A stretch of 64,000 nucleotides of DNA from Ancylobacter amanitiformis (GTDB lineage Bacteria > Pseudomonadota > Alphaproteobacteria > Rhizobiales > Xanthobacteraceae). Below the pieces are notes generated by a model. It ran no database searches. It saw only the letters and a list, made by a program, of their open reading frames with translations, and had not been told where the DNA came from. The position numbers were made by a program, and so were the translations under genes. The DNA lies in assembly GCF_030814815.1 (NCBI RefSeq), contig NZ_JAUSVR010000018.1:1-64000 (forward strand), written 5' to 3'. Position 1 is the stretch's first letter, and each line of letters begins with the position of its first letter. Shown one piece after another: positions 1 through 6,730 of the stretch.

Positions 1-66
1 AAGCGCCAGATGTACGGTCGCGGCAAACTCGACCTGCTGGAGGCTCGCCTCGTCGCGCCGGCATAG
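1..66 (+). CDS. ISL3-family transposase, C-terminal 21 residues
   Basis: Only the C-terminus is present, with the string RQMYGRGKLDLLEARL before a TAG stop at 64-66. ISL3 transposases typically finish with a very similar KRQMYGR...LLxxR motif. The call rests on that single motif. The gene enters from the left edge, so intactness is unknown. Confidence 0.55.
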   Translation, partial: KRQMYGRGKLDLLEARLVAPA

Positions 67-95
67 CACCACACCACCAAATCTGCGTCAGAGCC
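1..95 (+). mobile_element. Right end of an ISL3-family insertion sequence (partial)
   Basis: The window opens inside an insertion sequence. The last codons of a transposase end at 66, followed by about 30 bp of non-coding DNA that finishes with CTGCGTCAGAGCC at 83-95. Read from the other strand this begins GGCTCTGACGCAG, which is the style of terminal inverted repeat used by ISL3 elements. The left end lies outside the window, so neither target duplication nor total length can be checked. Confidence 0.6.
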
Positions 96-232
96 AAACT
101 TGCACGCCGAAACACACACCGGCCGCATACGAGCCTTGGCGGCCTCACCCCAAACGAGTTTGCAACCCGGTCCAAAACGGACCACAGCGAGAACAGAGTC
201 CAGTTATGAACGAGGGCAAATAGGGGGCAACG
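96..232. other. Gap with no recognisable gene
   Basis: This stretch lies between the ISL3 end and the first small minus-strand gene. Short open frames here have poor codon quality and no recognisable motif. I see no promoter, hairpin or RNA gene that can be supported. Confidence 0.5.
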
Positions 233-409
233 TCACCGCCCACCCGAGAACGGATCGTACTCAAAAAGCACGGTTACATCGTCGCCGTCGAGCTCGTCGG
301 CCGGCAGGACGCCGTAGGCGCCGTCGACCTCGAACAGGGAGACCGGGACCATCAGGGTGCGGGAGAGCTGCAAGGCGGCGTTCTGGGCGAGGGAAAGGTC
401 GTTCGACAT
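233..409 (-). CDS. Small hypothetical protein (58 aa)
   Basis: A 58-residue acidic protein beginning MSNDLSLAQNAALQLSRTL and ending FEYDPFSGGR. The composition (many D, L and V) looks like a genuine small soluble protein rather than an antisense shadow, but I do not recognise a family. A longer frame starts at 514, but its extra 35 residues are proline/arginine rich and look non-coding, so the ATG at 409 was chosen. It sits downstream of a broken minus-strand frame in an IS-rich area and may be part of a decayed accessory cluster. Function unknown. Confidence 0.45.
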   Translation of the reverse strand: MSNDLSLAQNAALQLSRTLMVPVSLFEVDGAYGVLPADELDGDDVTVLFEYDPFSGGR

Positions 410-756
410 GATGAAGGCTCCATCGGGGAGCGGGGCAATTCCCGCTCGATGGCTCCCCCAAATGGGCCGGGGCCGGTCGCGATCACCGCGTAGGCGAAGC
501 CGCAGCGGCGGCACGCTTTGCGTAGCCGACCCCGCCAGCGGGTTGATCGACGGAGATCCGGAACCGGACCAGGAGACATCGCAGAAGAACGGGATTGGGC
601 TGCTTCCCGTTGGTCGCTGCCGTCTCCAGAACGAGACGTCTCGCCGGGGGCGCCGCTGCCGCGCCTTCCCTGATGGTCCCTGTCGCGCCGTCTTCCGGCG
701 CGACGCCGCCTACGTCCTGCCGCTTCGCAGCAGCCTTCGTCAACGATCACCTGTAC
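410..756. other. Region with only weak minus-strand open frames
   Basis: Two overlapping minus-strand frames cross this stretch (one open 483-743, 86 codons, with a plausible ATG at 743; one continuing from the remnant upstream). Both become arginine- and alanine-rich and neither has a recognisable motif. One may be a real small gene, but the sequence alone does not decide which. Confidence 0.3.
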
Positions 757-945
757 GGTTACGAAATTCATCTCCGCGCGCGGCGATATCCGCGCCACCT
801 CCGCCGCGACCTTGGACCAGTGCACGAACTCGCCGCCGAGGCCCTCAGCCCGCGCCCGTGCCGCCAGACGCTGTGCCTGATAGTAGGCGCCGCGCTCATT
901 CTCCCGTACCAGACGCCGAGCGTCGGCCTGCCAACGCTGGCGAAT
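757..945 (-). pseudogene. N-terminally truncated hypothetical protein next to an IS481 element
   Basis: On the minus strand a well-formed frame reads through ENERGAYYQAQRLAARARAE and HWSKVAAEVARISPRAEM, a composition typical of a real alpha-helical small protein. The frame has no start codon of its own: its upstream side meets the IS481 terminal repeat at 946. The 3' side loses coding character after about 757 although the frame stays open to 352. I infer an accessory gene whose 5' end was removed or displaced when the IS arrived. Family not recognised. Confidence 0.4.
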
Positions 946-968
946 TGTTTGATCCCGGCATTTGATGG
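946..968. repeat. IS481 left terminal inverted repeat
   Basis: Begins TGTTTGATCCCGGC and continues ATTTGATGG. It pairs with 2061-2083 at 20 of 23 positions; the three mismatches are at positions 5-7. Confidence 0.75.
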
Positions 969-1103
969 TGCAGTCTTTTTGTTGAGTTGGAAGGATGCGC
1001 TATGGGCCAGGTTCACCACGGGAGCGCCACGACGACAGCGGCGGTCCGTCGGGCGATACAACATAGTCAAGAGAGCCTGAGGGCTCTGGCGAAGCGCTAC
1101 GGG

Positions 1104-1148
1104 AGTGAGGCGGGCAAGAAAACGATCCGGTGAATCGTTTTCCCGCCG
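1104..1148. repeat. Palindromic mini-insertion, copy 1
   Basis: About 42 bp more than expected separates the conserved ...KRYG and NQKTVAKW parts of the transposase. It starts AGTGAGGCGG, has a central TCCGGTG, and folds into a hairpin with a 9-bp perfect stem (GAAAACGAT / ATCGTTTTC, 1118-1142) plus outer GCGG/CCGC. The insertion is a multiple of three but contains TGA at 1131-1133. The head (AGTGAGG) and the distance to CCGGTG match copy 2. Confidence 0.7.
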
Positions 1149-1439
1149 AACCAGAAGACGGTCGCGAAGTGGAAGGGGCGGGCCTCTGTCGCCGATCTGC
1201 CGACCGGCCCAAGAGAGCCAAAGTCGACGGTCCTTTTGGCGGAGGAGGAGGCCATCATCGTCGTCTTCCGGCGCCATACGCTGCTGCCGCTCGATGACTG
1301 CCTCTATGCCCTGCAGGCGACAATCCGGCATCTGACGCGCTCGTCGCTGCACCGATGCCTGCAACGGCATGGCATCAGCCGGCTGCCCGAGATCGAGGGC
1401 GACAAGGAGCCGAAGAAAAGGTTCAAGTCCTACCCGATC

Positions 1440-1477
1440 CCCTGCCCGACAGGCGATGCGCAGCATCGCCGATAGCG
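1440..1477. repeat. 38-bp hairpin insertion in the transposase gene
   Basis: Extra DNA between ...KSYPI and GFFHIDIAEV of the transposase. It contains GGCGATGC-GCA-GCATCGCC (1452-1470), an 8-bp perfect stem with a 3-nt loop. Its length shifts the frame. It shares neither the AGTGAGG head nor the CCGGTG centre of the other two insertions, so it is probably a different element or a partial duplication. Confidence 0.5.
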
Positions 1478-1801
1478 GGCTTCTTCCACATCGACATCGC
1501 TGAGGTCCAGACGGCTGAAGGCAAGCTCTATCTGTTTGTCGCCATTGATCGGACAAAAAAATTCGCCTTCGTGCAGTTGGTGGAGAGTGCAAACAGGGAG
1601 ACGGCCTCGGCCTTCCTGGTCGCCCTGATCGCGGCTGTTCCCTACAGGGCTCACACGATCCTGACCGATAGCGGCATCCAGTTCCGCTTTGCCCCGCGCT
1701 ACGCCAACGGCCCGACCGCCCGTTACATCACCCACATGTTCGCGATGCGCTGCCGTGAGAATGGCATCGAGCACCGGTTCACCAAGATCAATCATCCCTG
1801 C

Positions 1802-1843
1802 AGTGAGGAGGATCAGGAAATGGTCCGGTGGACCATTTCCCCG
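1802..1843. repeat. Palindromic mini-insertion, copy 2
   Basis: Fourteen extra codons split the conserved NHPW-TNGQVERMNRT motif. The DNA starts AGTGAGGAGG and forms an 11-bp perfect stem (GGAAATGGTCC at 1816-1826 and GGACCATTTCC at 1830-1840) around a 3-nt loop. The insertion stays in frame and reads SEEDQEMVRWTISP. It aligns with copy 1 without a gap from AGTGAGG to the central TCCGGTG. Confidence 0.75.
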
Positions 1844-2060
1844 ACGAACGGGCAGGTGGAGCGGATGAACCGGACCATCAAGGACGCCACCGTCAAACGC
1901 TACCACTACGATAACCACGCACAGCTCGGCAGGCACCTCCATGACTTCGTAAATGCCTATAATTTCGGCCGCCGTCTAAAGACCATAAAAGGCCTGACGC
2001 CCTACGAGTTCATCTGCAAATGCTGGACTTCAGATCCTCACCATTCATCCTCGATCCAAT

Positions 2061-2083
2061 CCATCAAATGCCGGGACTGAACA
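2061..2083. repeat. IS481 right terminal inverted repeat
   Basis: Reads CCATCAAATGCCGGGACTGA then ACA. It is also the coding sequence for the last residues of the transposase (IHQMPGLN). The same end, with one difference, recurs at 44112-44133. Confidence 0.75.
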
Positions 2084-2084
2084 C

Positions 2085-3149
2085 CTAGGCGACGAGGACA
2101 TCCTGGAAGGCGGCGATGGCCCGCTCGATCGCGTCGGTGTCGACATGAAGGTGAGTGACGGCGCGCCCCAGATAGCGGTCCATGGCTGTTATGGACACAC
2201 CATGCATCGCCAGACGATCGCGCAGTTCAAAGGACGTGATGCCTGTTGCGAGGGTATCGAACAGCACGATGTTGGTCTGCGGCGGGGTGATGCGCAATCC
2301 CGGCAGCGACGAGAGCCCCTCGGCCAGCCGGGTCGCGTGGCGATGATCCTCGGCGAGGCGATCGACATTGTGGTCGAGGGCGAAGAGGCAGGCGGCGGCA
2401 TACATGCCCACCTGTCGCATGGCGCCGCCCAGCCGCTGCTTCCAGCGCCAGGCGCGATCGATGAAATCGGGCGATCCGGCCAGCACGGCGCCGAAAGGGG
2501 CGCCAAGCCCCTTGGAAAAACACAGCGACACGCTGTCGACCTGTGATGCCATATCCCGCGCGCCGACGCCGCTGGCCACCACGGCGTTCATCAGCCGGGC
2601 GCCGTCCATGTAGGTGGCCATGCCATGGCCGCGCGCCTCGTCGGCCGCCGCGCGCAGGCGGTCGAGCGCCCAGACCGATCCCCCGCCCAGATGCGCGGTC
2701 TGCTCGACGACGAGCAGGCGCGGTTCCGGCGCGTAGCGGCTGGCCGCCCGCAGCGCGGCCCGGATGTCGTCCGGGCCGAATTGCCCGGCCTCACCGGCCA
2801 GGCCGGTCACCAAGCCACCCCCCAGCGCCGCGGCGGCTCCCGCTTCATGGGCGATGATGTGGGAGTCCTTGTGGGCGAGGATGGCGTCGCCGGGCCGGGC
2901 GTGCACCAGCATGGCGATCTGGTTGCACATCGTGCCGCTCGGCAGGAACATGGCGCTCGGCTTTCCCAGCAGGGCCGCGACACGGGCACACAGCGCGTTC
3001 ACCGTCGGGTCGAGGCCGGCCTGCTCGTCACCGAGTTCCGCCTCGAACATGGCACGCTTCATCGCCGGGGAGGGCAGGGTGAGCGTGTCGGAATAGAGCT
3101 TCACCGTGGCGGTTGCGTGCCCGGCCGCCGGCTGAGGCGTGTACATCAT
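2085..3149 (-). CDS. Threonine aldolase / beta-eliminating lyase family PLP enzyme
   Basis: A 354-residue fold-type I PLP enzyme of the low-specificity threonine aldolase family, expected to split a beta-hydroxy amino acid to glycine plus an aldehyde. Visible signatures: KLYSDTLTLP at the N-terminus, the phosphate-binding FLPSGTMCNQ (about 69-77), the cofactor aspartate in MDGARLM (about 182) and the Schiff-base lysine in SKGLGAP (about 213). Length is normal for the family. It lies downstream of the GNAT gene and the transporter binding protein on the same strand, so it is probably the last gene of that operon. Its TAG stop (2087-2085) lies inside the CTAG used by the IS481 element. The start could also be the second ATG. 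Confidence 0.85.
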   Translation of the reverse strand: MMYTPQPAAGHATATVKLYSDTLTLPSPAMKRAMFEAELGDEQAGLDPTVNALCARVAALLGKPSAMFLPSGTMCNQIAMLVHARPGDAILAHKDSHIIAHEAGAAAALGGGLVTGLAGEAGQFGPDDIRAALRAASRYAPEPRLLVVEQTAHLGGGSVWALDRLRAAADEARGHGMATYMDGARLMNAVVASGVGARDMASQVDSVSLCFSKGLGAPFGAVLAGSPDFIDRAWRWKQRLGGAMRQVGMYAAACLFALDHNVDRLAEDHRHATRLAEGLSSLPGLRITPPQTNIVLFDTLATGITSFELRDRLAMHGVSITAMDRYLGRAVTHLHVDTDAIERAIAAFQDVLVA

Positions 3150-3204
3150 CTAGGCTCGTTCCCGTTTCCGTTCGCTTGGCACGGCGCGGCGCGTGGGCGC
3201 ATGG

Positions 3205-3726
3205 CTAGGCGAGCTGCAGCATTTGCGCCCCGGCCGGATGGAAGCGGGCCATGTGGGTGGTGCTGGCGAAGCGGCCTCGGGTGAACAGGTCGAAGCGGGA
3301 TTCGCGCTCCCGGGTGAAGCCGAAGCGCTCATAGAGGGCGATGGCGCGCGCGTTGTCGGAAGCGACGCCCAGTTCCAGCCGCAACAGGTTCAGCCAGTTG
3401 TCGGCCATGTTGAGCATCTCCGTCATCAGGGCGCTGCCGATCCCACGACCGTGGACGTCGGGGTGCACGCACAGGCCGAACGTGCCGACATGCTTGCGGC
3501 GGGGCGCGCGGTTCAGCAGCATGCCGAGATGGCCGACGACGCGGCCCTCGAGCACGGCAACCAGCTCCACATTCTCCGGATCACGGGTCTTGTAGAAATC
3601 CTGCCAGAAGCGCGTGTCGCGATGCGGCAGCTGGGTCGTGTAGGCGACCACGTCCTCGAACGCATAGATCGCGGCGAGGTCGGCGGCGTCCTCGGGGCGC
3701 GCGGTGCGGATAGTTGGCCCGCTCAT
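3205..3726 (-). CDS. GNAT family N-acetyltransferase
   Basis: A 173-residue GCN5-related acetyltransferase that transfers acetyl from acetyl-CoA to an amine, substrate unknown. It begins MSGPTIRTARPEDAADLAAI (typical beta1-alpha1), contains GRVVGHLGMLL, the acetyl-CoA loop VHPDVHGRGIGSALM (Q/RxxGxG/A-type), and ends with the usual LYERFGFTRERESR. The ATG at 3726 was chosen because it begins the conserved N-terminus; the frame stays open far upstream through the binding-protein gene but that part is not coding. It follows the binding-protein gene after a strong hairpin and precedes the lyase, so the three are likely co-transcribed. It may detoxify or activate an amino substrate brought in by the transporter. 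Confidence 0.85.
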   Translation of the reverse strand: MSGPTIRTARPEDAADLAAIYAFEDVVAYTTQLPHRDTRFWQDFYKTRDPENVELVAVLEGRVVGHLGMLLNRAPRRKHVGTFGLCVHPDVHGRGIGSALMTEMLNMADNWLNLLRLELGVASDNARAIALYERFGFTRERESRFDLFTRGRFASTTHMARFHPAGAQMLQLA

Positions 3727-3826
3727 GGCAATGTCTCCGAAAAAGGGGGGGATCGGATGGGGCGCGCGCGCACGGAGCCGAACCACAGGGCGACCCTCGG
3801 CCCGCCGCGACGTCCGTTGCGGCGCG

Positions 3827-3859
3827 CCTGCTGCCCGGAGAATGTTGCCGGGCAGCAGG
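3827..3859. repeat. Strong hairpin downstream of the binding-protein gene
   Basis: A 12-bp perfect inverted repeat, CCTGCTGCCCGG (3827-3838) and its complement (3848-3859), around a 9-nt loop. It lies 11 bp after the minus-strand stop of the binding protein at 3870. There is no T-run, so it is more likely an mRNA-stabilising or processing hairpin than an intrinsic terminator; such hairpins commonly follow abundant binding-protein messages in transporter operons. Confidence 0.7.
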
Positions 3860-3869
3860 ACGGCTCGGC

Positions 3870-5471
3870 TTACTTCTTGTCGACCAGCCGGTAGAAGACG
3901 AAGTCCGACAGGGCACCGTTCACGTAGCCGGTGACTTTCGGGTTCATGGCGATCTGGCTCTCCGCCTGGAACATGACCACGATGGGCGAGCGCGCCTGAA
4001 CCTTGGCCTGGAGATCGACATACAGAGCGTTGCGCCGGGCCGGGTCGGGCTCGGCCAGCGCGGCCTTGGTTTCCGCGTTCAGCTCCGGCGGCACCTTCCA
4101 GGCGTTCCGCCACGTCGTGGTCGACTGGTAGTGGTCGTCGGCGTTGTTGTCGTTGAAGGCGAAGGCCTGGGCGTTGGAGTGCGGGTCCATGAAGTCGGGA
4201 CCCCAGTAGAGCAGCATCGCCTGATGCGCGCGGGCGCGGTACTTGGTGATCACCTGGCTGCCGGTGCCGGGAAGGATGTCGAACTCGATACCCGCCTTGG
4301 CGAAGGAAGCCTGAAGCGACTGCGCGATGTCGGTGAAGGGCGAGGAGTTGATCACGTCGAGTGTGACCTTGATCGGCGTCTTGATGCCGGCCTCCGCGAG
4401 GATCTTCTTGGCCTTCTCCACATCGTAATGGTACGGCGTCGCCTCCAGCGCTCCGGGAAAGCCCTTCGGGTTGAAGCTCTGATAGACCTGCATCTGACCC
4501 TTCAGAAAGGTCGACGTCATGCCCTCGTAGTCGACGAGATAGCGTGCGGCCTCCCATACGGCCGGCGGGGTCAGCGCCGCGGTCTTCTGGTTGAAGGACA
4601 GGAAGTGTACCGATGCCTGCGGATAGGCGACAACCTTGGCGCTGGCGCCGAGCCCGGCGATCTGATCGGGGGTCAGGTTCTTCGCCATGTCCACATCACC
4701 CGACTTCAGCAGCAATTGCTGGGTCGCGGCTTCGGCGACATGACGGATGAGCACCTGCTTCATGATCGGCGCGCCGCGGAAATAGGCCGGGTTGGCGTCG
4801 AGCACGAGGATGTCGCCGGGGCGATAGGTCCTCAGCTTGAAGGCCCCGGTACCGGCCGAGTTGGCATTGAGCCAGCCATTGCCGAAATCTCCATTCACCT
4901 CATGCTGCTGCACGGTCTTGGCGTCGATGATGGAACCCGGGCGGGCCGCCAGCGCATTCAGGGCGAAGCCGGAGGAGAAGTCGCCGGTGTAGCGCACGAC
5001 CACCTTGTCGGGGCCGTCGGCTGTCACCATCGCGTCGATGGTCTCAGGGGTCCAGCCGAGCTGGGTGAGGATGAAGGATGGCACCTTGTTGAGCGCGACG
5101 ACGCGCTTGAACGAATAAAGGACATCCTCGGGACGCAGCGGATTGCCGGAATGGAAGGTGACGCCCTTGCGCAGCGTGAAGGTGATCGTCTTCGCCGCCT
5201 CGTCGATCGTCCAATCGGAGGCCAGGGCGCCGACCAGCTTGCTGGTGTCTTCCGCATCATACTGGATGAGACGGTCATAGACCTGCGCCACATACTCGCC
5301 CGAGGAGTACTCGAACGACTGTGCCGGGTCGATGGCGACGATGTCGTCGATGTTCTGGGCGACAACCAGCACACTTGGCGGCGTCGCTGCCAGCGCCACT
5401 GACAGACCGGTCGGCAAGCTGGCCGGAAGGGCCATCGCCCCGGCAATGAGAAGGGCTCGTAAGAGGCTCAT
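3870..5471 (-). CDS. ABC transporter substrate-binding protein, peptide/opine family (SBP_bac_5)
   Basis: A 533-residue periplasmic binding protein of the DppA/OppA class. It starts with a Sec signal peptide (MSLLRALLIAGAMALPASL..., cleavage near ALAAT at about 29), then the family opening with DPAQSFEYSSGEYVAQVYDR, KITFTLRKGVTFHSGNPL and PEDVLYSFKR. The ATG at 5471 was chosen because AAGGGAAC lies just upstream and the signal peptide follows; an ATG at 5519 is in frame but would bury the signal. It is divergent from the permease/ATPase operon at 5605-9206 and must be its receptor. A paralogue with the same IDDxV opening is at 24559-26166. Substrate unknown; peptides, amides or opines are possible. 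Confidence 0.92.
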   Translation of the reverse strand: MSLLRALLIAGAMALPASLPTGLSVALAATPPSVLVVAQNIDDIVAIDPAQSFEYSSGEYVAQVYDRLIQYDAEDTSKLVGALASDWTIDEAAKTITFTLRKGVTFHSGNPLRPEDVLYSFKRVVALNKVPSFILTQLGWTPETIDAMVTADGPDKVVVRYTGDFSSGFALNALAARPGSIIDAKTVQQHEVNGDFGNGWLNANSAGTGAFKLRTYRPGDILVLDANPAYFRGAPIMKQVLIRHVAEAATQQLLLKSGDVDMAKNLTPDQIAGLGASAKVVAYPQASVHFLSFNQKTAALTPPAVWEAARYLVDYEGMTSTFLKGQMQVYQSFNPKGFPGALEATPYHYDVEKAKKILAEAGIKTPIKVTLDVINSSPFTDIAQSLQASFAKAGIEFDILPGTGSQVITKYRARAHQAMLLYWGPDFMDPHSNAQAFAFNDNNADDHYQSTTTWRNAWKVPPELNAETKAALAEPDPARRNALYVDLQAKVQARSPIVVMFQAESQIAMNPKVTGYVNGALSDFVFYRLVDKK

Positions 5472-5532
5472 ATTGTTCCCTTTTTTACTGGAAGTTATGT
5501 CGTGTGACAGCGGAGCCATACCGCTCGGGTCA

Positions 5533-5547
5533 CTAAAATTTTTTAAA
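5533..5547. promoter_or_regulatory. Candidate operator, XRE-cupin regulon site A
   Basis: CTAAAATTTTTTAAA matches 10 of 15 positions of the palindrome CTCAAATAATTTGAG found upstream of the XRE-cupin gene. It is weak on its own; the case rests on three related sites in three promoter regions of one block. Confidence 0.3.
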
Positions 5548-5562
5548 TCCTACAAAAAAATA

Positions 5563-5573
5563 TGTATGATACA
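5563..5573. promoter_or_regulatory. Perfect 11-bp palindrome TGTATGATACA
   Basis: Five-base arms around a central G, placed between the divergent transporter genes. It could be an operator or overlap a -10 element. It also overlaps a possible alternative ATG (5566) for the permease. Confidence 0.35.
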
Positions 5574-5604
5574 AGATGTTTTTTCAGTAACAGAACGTCG
5601 TCCC

Positions 5605-6720
5605 ATGCGCCGCGTCCTGAGAGAGGAATCTGTCCGCTTGAGCCAGGATCCACAGACCGAACCTCCCCACGCCCCGCGTCGGTCCCCGGCGGCGCTCCGG
5701 CGCGGCGCCCGCGCCGCCGCGATCGATCTCGGCAGCGTTCTCGTTGCTCTCGCGCTGACATTTCTGGGGCTTCTGGCCATTACCTTCGTGATCGGCCGCG
5801 TGGTGCCGATCGATCCGGTCGTGGCCGTCGTCGGCGATCGCGCGCCCCTGGCCGTCTATGAGAAGGCACGTGCCGAGATGGGGCTGGACCGCCCGCTGCT
5901 CGTCCAGTTCGCCGCTTATGTCGGCCATGTCGCGCGCGGCGACCTCGGCCTGTCGGTATCGACCGGCAATACCGTGGCAGCCGACCTGCGGCGGGTGTTC
6001 CCGGCAACTCTCGAGGTGGCGACGCTGGGAATCCTCATCGGTGTCCTGCTCGGCGTGCCGATGGGCGTTCTGGCTGCCAGCCGGCAAGGGTCACTGACGG
6101 ACCAGCTCATCCGCGTGGTCGGCCTGCTCGGCTATGCCGTGCCGGCCTTCTGGCTGGGCCTGGTGGGCCTCGCCGTCTTCTATGCCCATTACCGCTGGGT
6201 CAGCGGGCCCGGGCGCATCGATGTCTATTTCGACGGCGCGGTGGAGCCGAGGACCGGCCTGCTGCTGATCGACAGCCTGCTTGCCGGCGACATCGAGGTA
6301 TTTGGCAACGCGCTTTCCCACATCCTGCTTCCCGCGGCGGTGCTCGGTTTCTTCAGCCTCGCCTATATCGGCCGCATGACGCGCTCCTTCATGCTGGATC
6401 AGCTCAGCCAGGAGTTCATCACCACCGCCCGCGTGAAGGGGGTGCCGGAATGGCGGGTGATCTGGCGCCACGCGTTCAAGCCGATCCGGGTGCCGCTGAT
6501 CACCGTGGTCGGCCTCTCCTATGCCGGCCTGCTGGAAGGCTCGGTGATGATCGAAACCATCTTCGCGTGGCCGGGCATCGGCAACTACCTCACCACCGCT
6601 CTTCTCAACGCTGACATGAACGCCGTCCTCGGGTCGACGCTGGTGGTCGGAGCGATCTTCATCGGCATCAACAAGATGTCCGACCTGCTCTACCGCCTCC
6701 TCGATCCCCGCGCACGCTAG
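5605..6720 (+). CDS. ABC transporter permease, DppB-like
   Basis: Inner-membrane permease of the peptide/nickel class, about 371 residues from ATG 5605. The first transmembrane segment (VALALTFLGLLAITFVIGRV) is followed by the family's VPIDPV and GLDRPLLVQF, several further membrane segments, and the ATPase-contact loop near EFITTARVKGVPEWRV(I)WRHA. The N-terminal 40 residues are longer and more basic than usual; a TTG at 5638, preceded by GAGAGAGGAA, or an ATG at 5566 are alternative starts. It is first in a tight operon with the second permease and two ATPases. Confidence 0.9.
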   Translation: MRRVLREESVRLSQDPQTEPPHAPRRSPAALRRGARAAAIDLGSVLVALALTFLGLLAITFVIGRVVPIDPVVAVVGDRAPLAVYEKARAEMGLDRPLLVQFAAYVGHVARGDLGLSVSTGNTVAADLRRVFPATLEVATLGILIGVLLGVPMGVLAASRQGSLTDQLIRVVGLLGYAVPAFWLGLVGLAVFYAHYRWVSGPGRIDVYFDGAVEPRTGLLLIDSLLAGDIEVFGNALSHILLPAAVLGFFSLAYIGRMTRSFMLDQLSQEFITTARVKGVPEWRVIWRHAFKPIRVPLITVVGLSYAGLLEGSVMIETIFAWPGIGNYLTTALLNADMNAVLGSTLVVGAIFIGINKMSDLLYRLLDPRAR

Positions 6721-6730
6721 GAGAACCGTC

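Larger units (their letters stand above)
946..2083 (+). mobile_element. IS481-family insertion sequence, degenerate copy
   Basis: The element is bounded by 23-bp imperfect inverted repeats (946-968 and 2061-2083, 20 of 23 matching) that share the core CCCGGCATTTGATGG and begin TGTT, as expected for IS481. It encloses a single DDE transposase frame that is broken. The right end abuts CTAG at 2085-2088, matching the known IS481 preference for a CTAG-containing target. The left flank (CGAAT) lacks CTAG, so no target duplication is visible and the left junction has probably been rearranged. A second right end of the same type lies at 44087-44133. Confidence 0.75.
1002..2088 (+). pseudogene. IS481-family DDE transposase, inactivated
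   Basis: The frame opens at ATG 1002 (MGQVHHGSATTTAAVRRAI, helix-turn-helix region) and ends ...DPIHQMPGLNT at TAG 2086-2088. The catalytic core is recognisable: HIDIAEVQ, LTDSGIQF and NGQVERMNRT. It is dead for three visible reasons. A 42-bp palindromic insertion near 1104-1148 introduces TGA at 1131. A 38-bp insertion at 1440-1477 shifts the frame. A small indel near 2043 shifts the last 15 codons. A second 42-bp insertion at 1802-1843 splits the HP-TNGQ motif but keeps the frame. Its stop overlaps the stop of the convergent lyase gene. Confidence 0.75.
5472..5604. promoter_or_regulatory. Divergent control region of the first peptide-type transporter
   Basis: This AT-rich gap separates the minus-strand binding protein from the plus-strand permease operon and must hold both promoters. 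It contains CTAAAATTTTTTAAA (5533-5547), related to a perfect palindrome before the XRE-cupin gene, and an 11-bp perfect palindrome TGTATGATACA (5563-5573). I could not assign -35/-10 boxes with confidence. Confidence 0.5.

Noticed and set aside
946..2088. A target-site duplication around the IS481 element
   Set aside because: CTAG is present only on the right; the left flank reads CGAAT, so no duplication can be claimed.
3714..5402. A 562-codon open frame on the plus strand opposite the first binding-protein gene
   Set aside because: It is antisense to a clear SBP_bac_5 gene, is rich in G, R and V without motifs, and is a normal by-product of high GC content.
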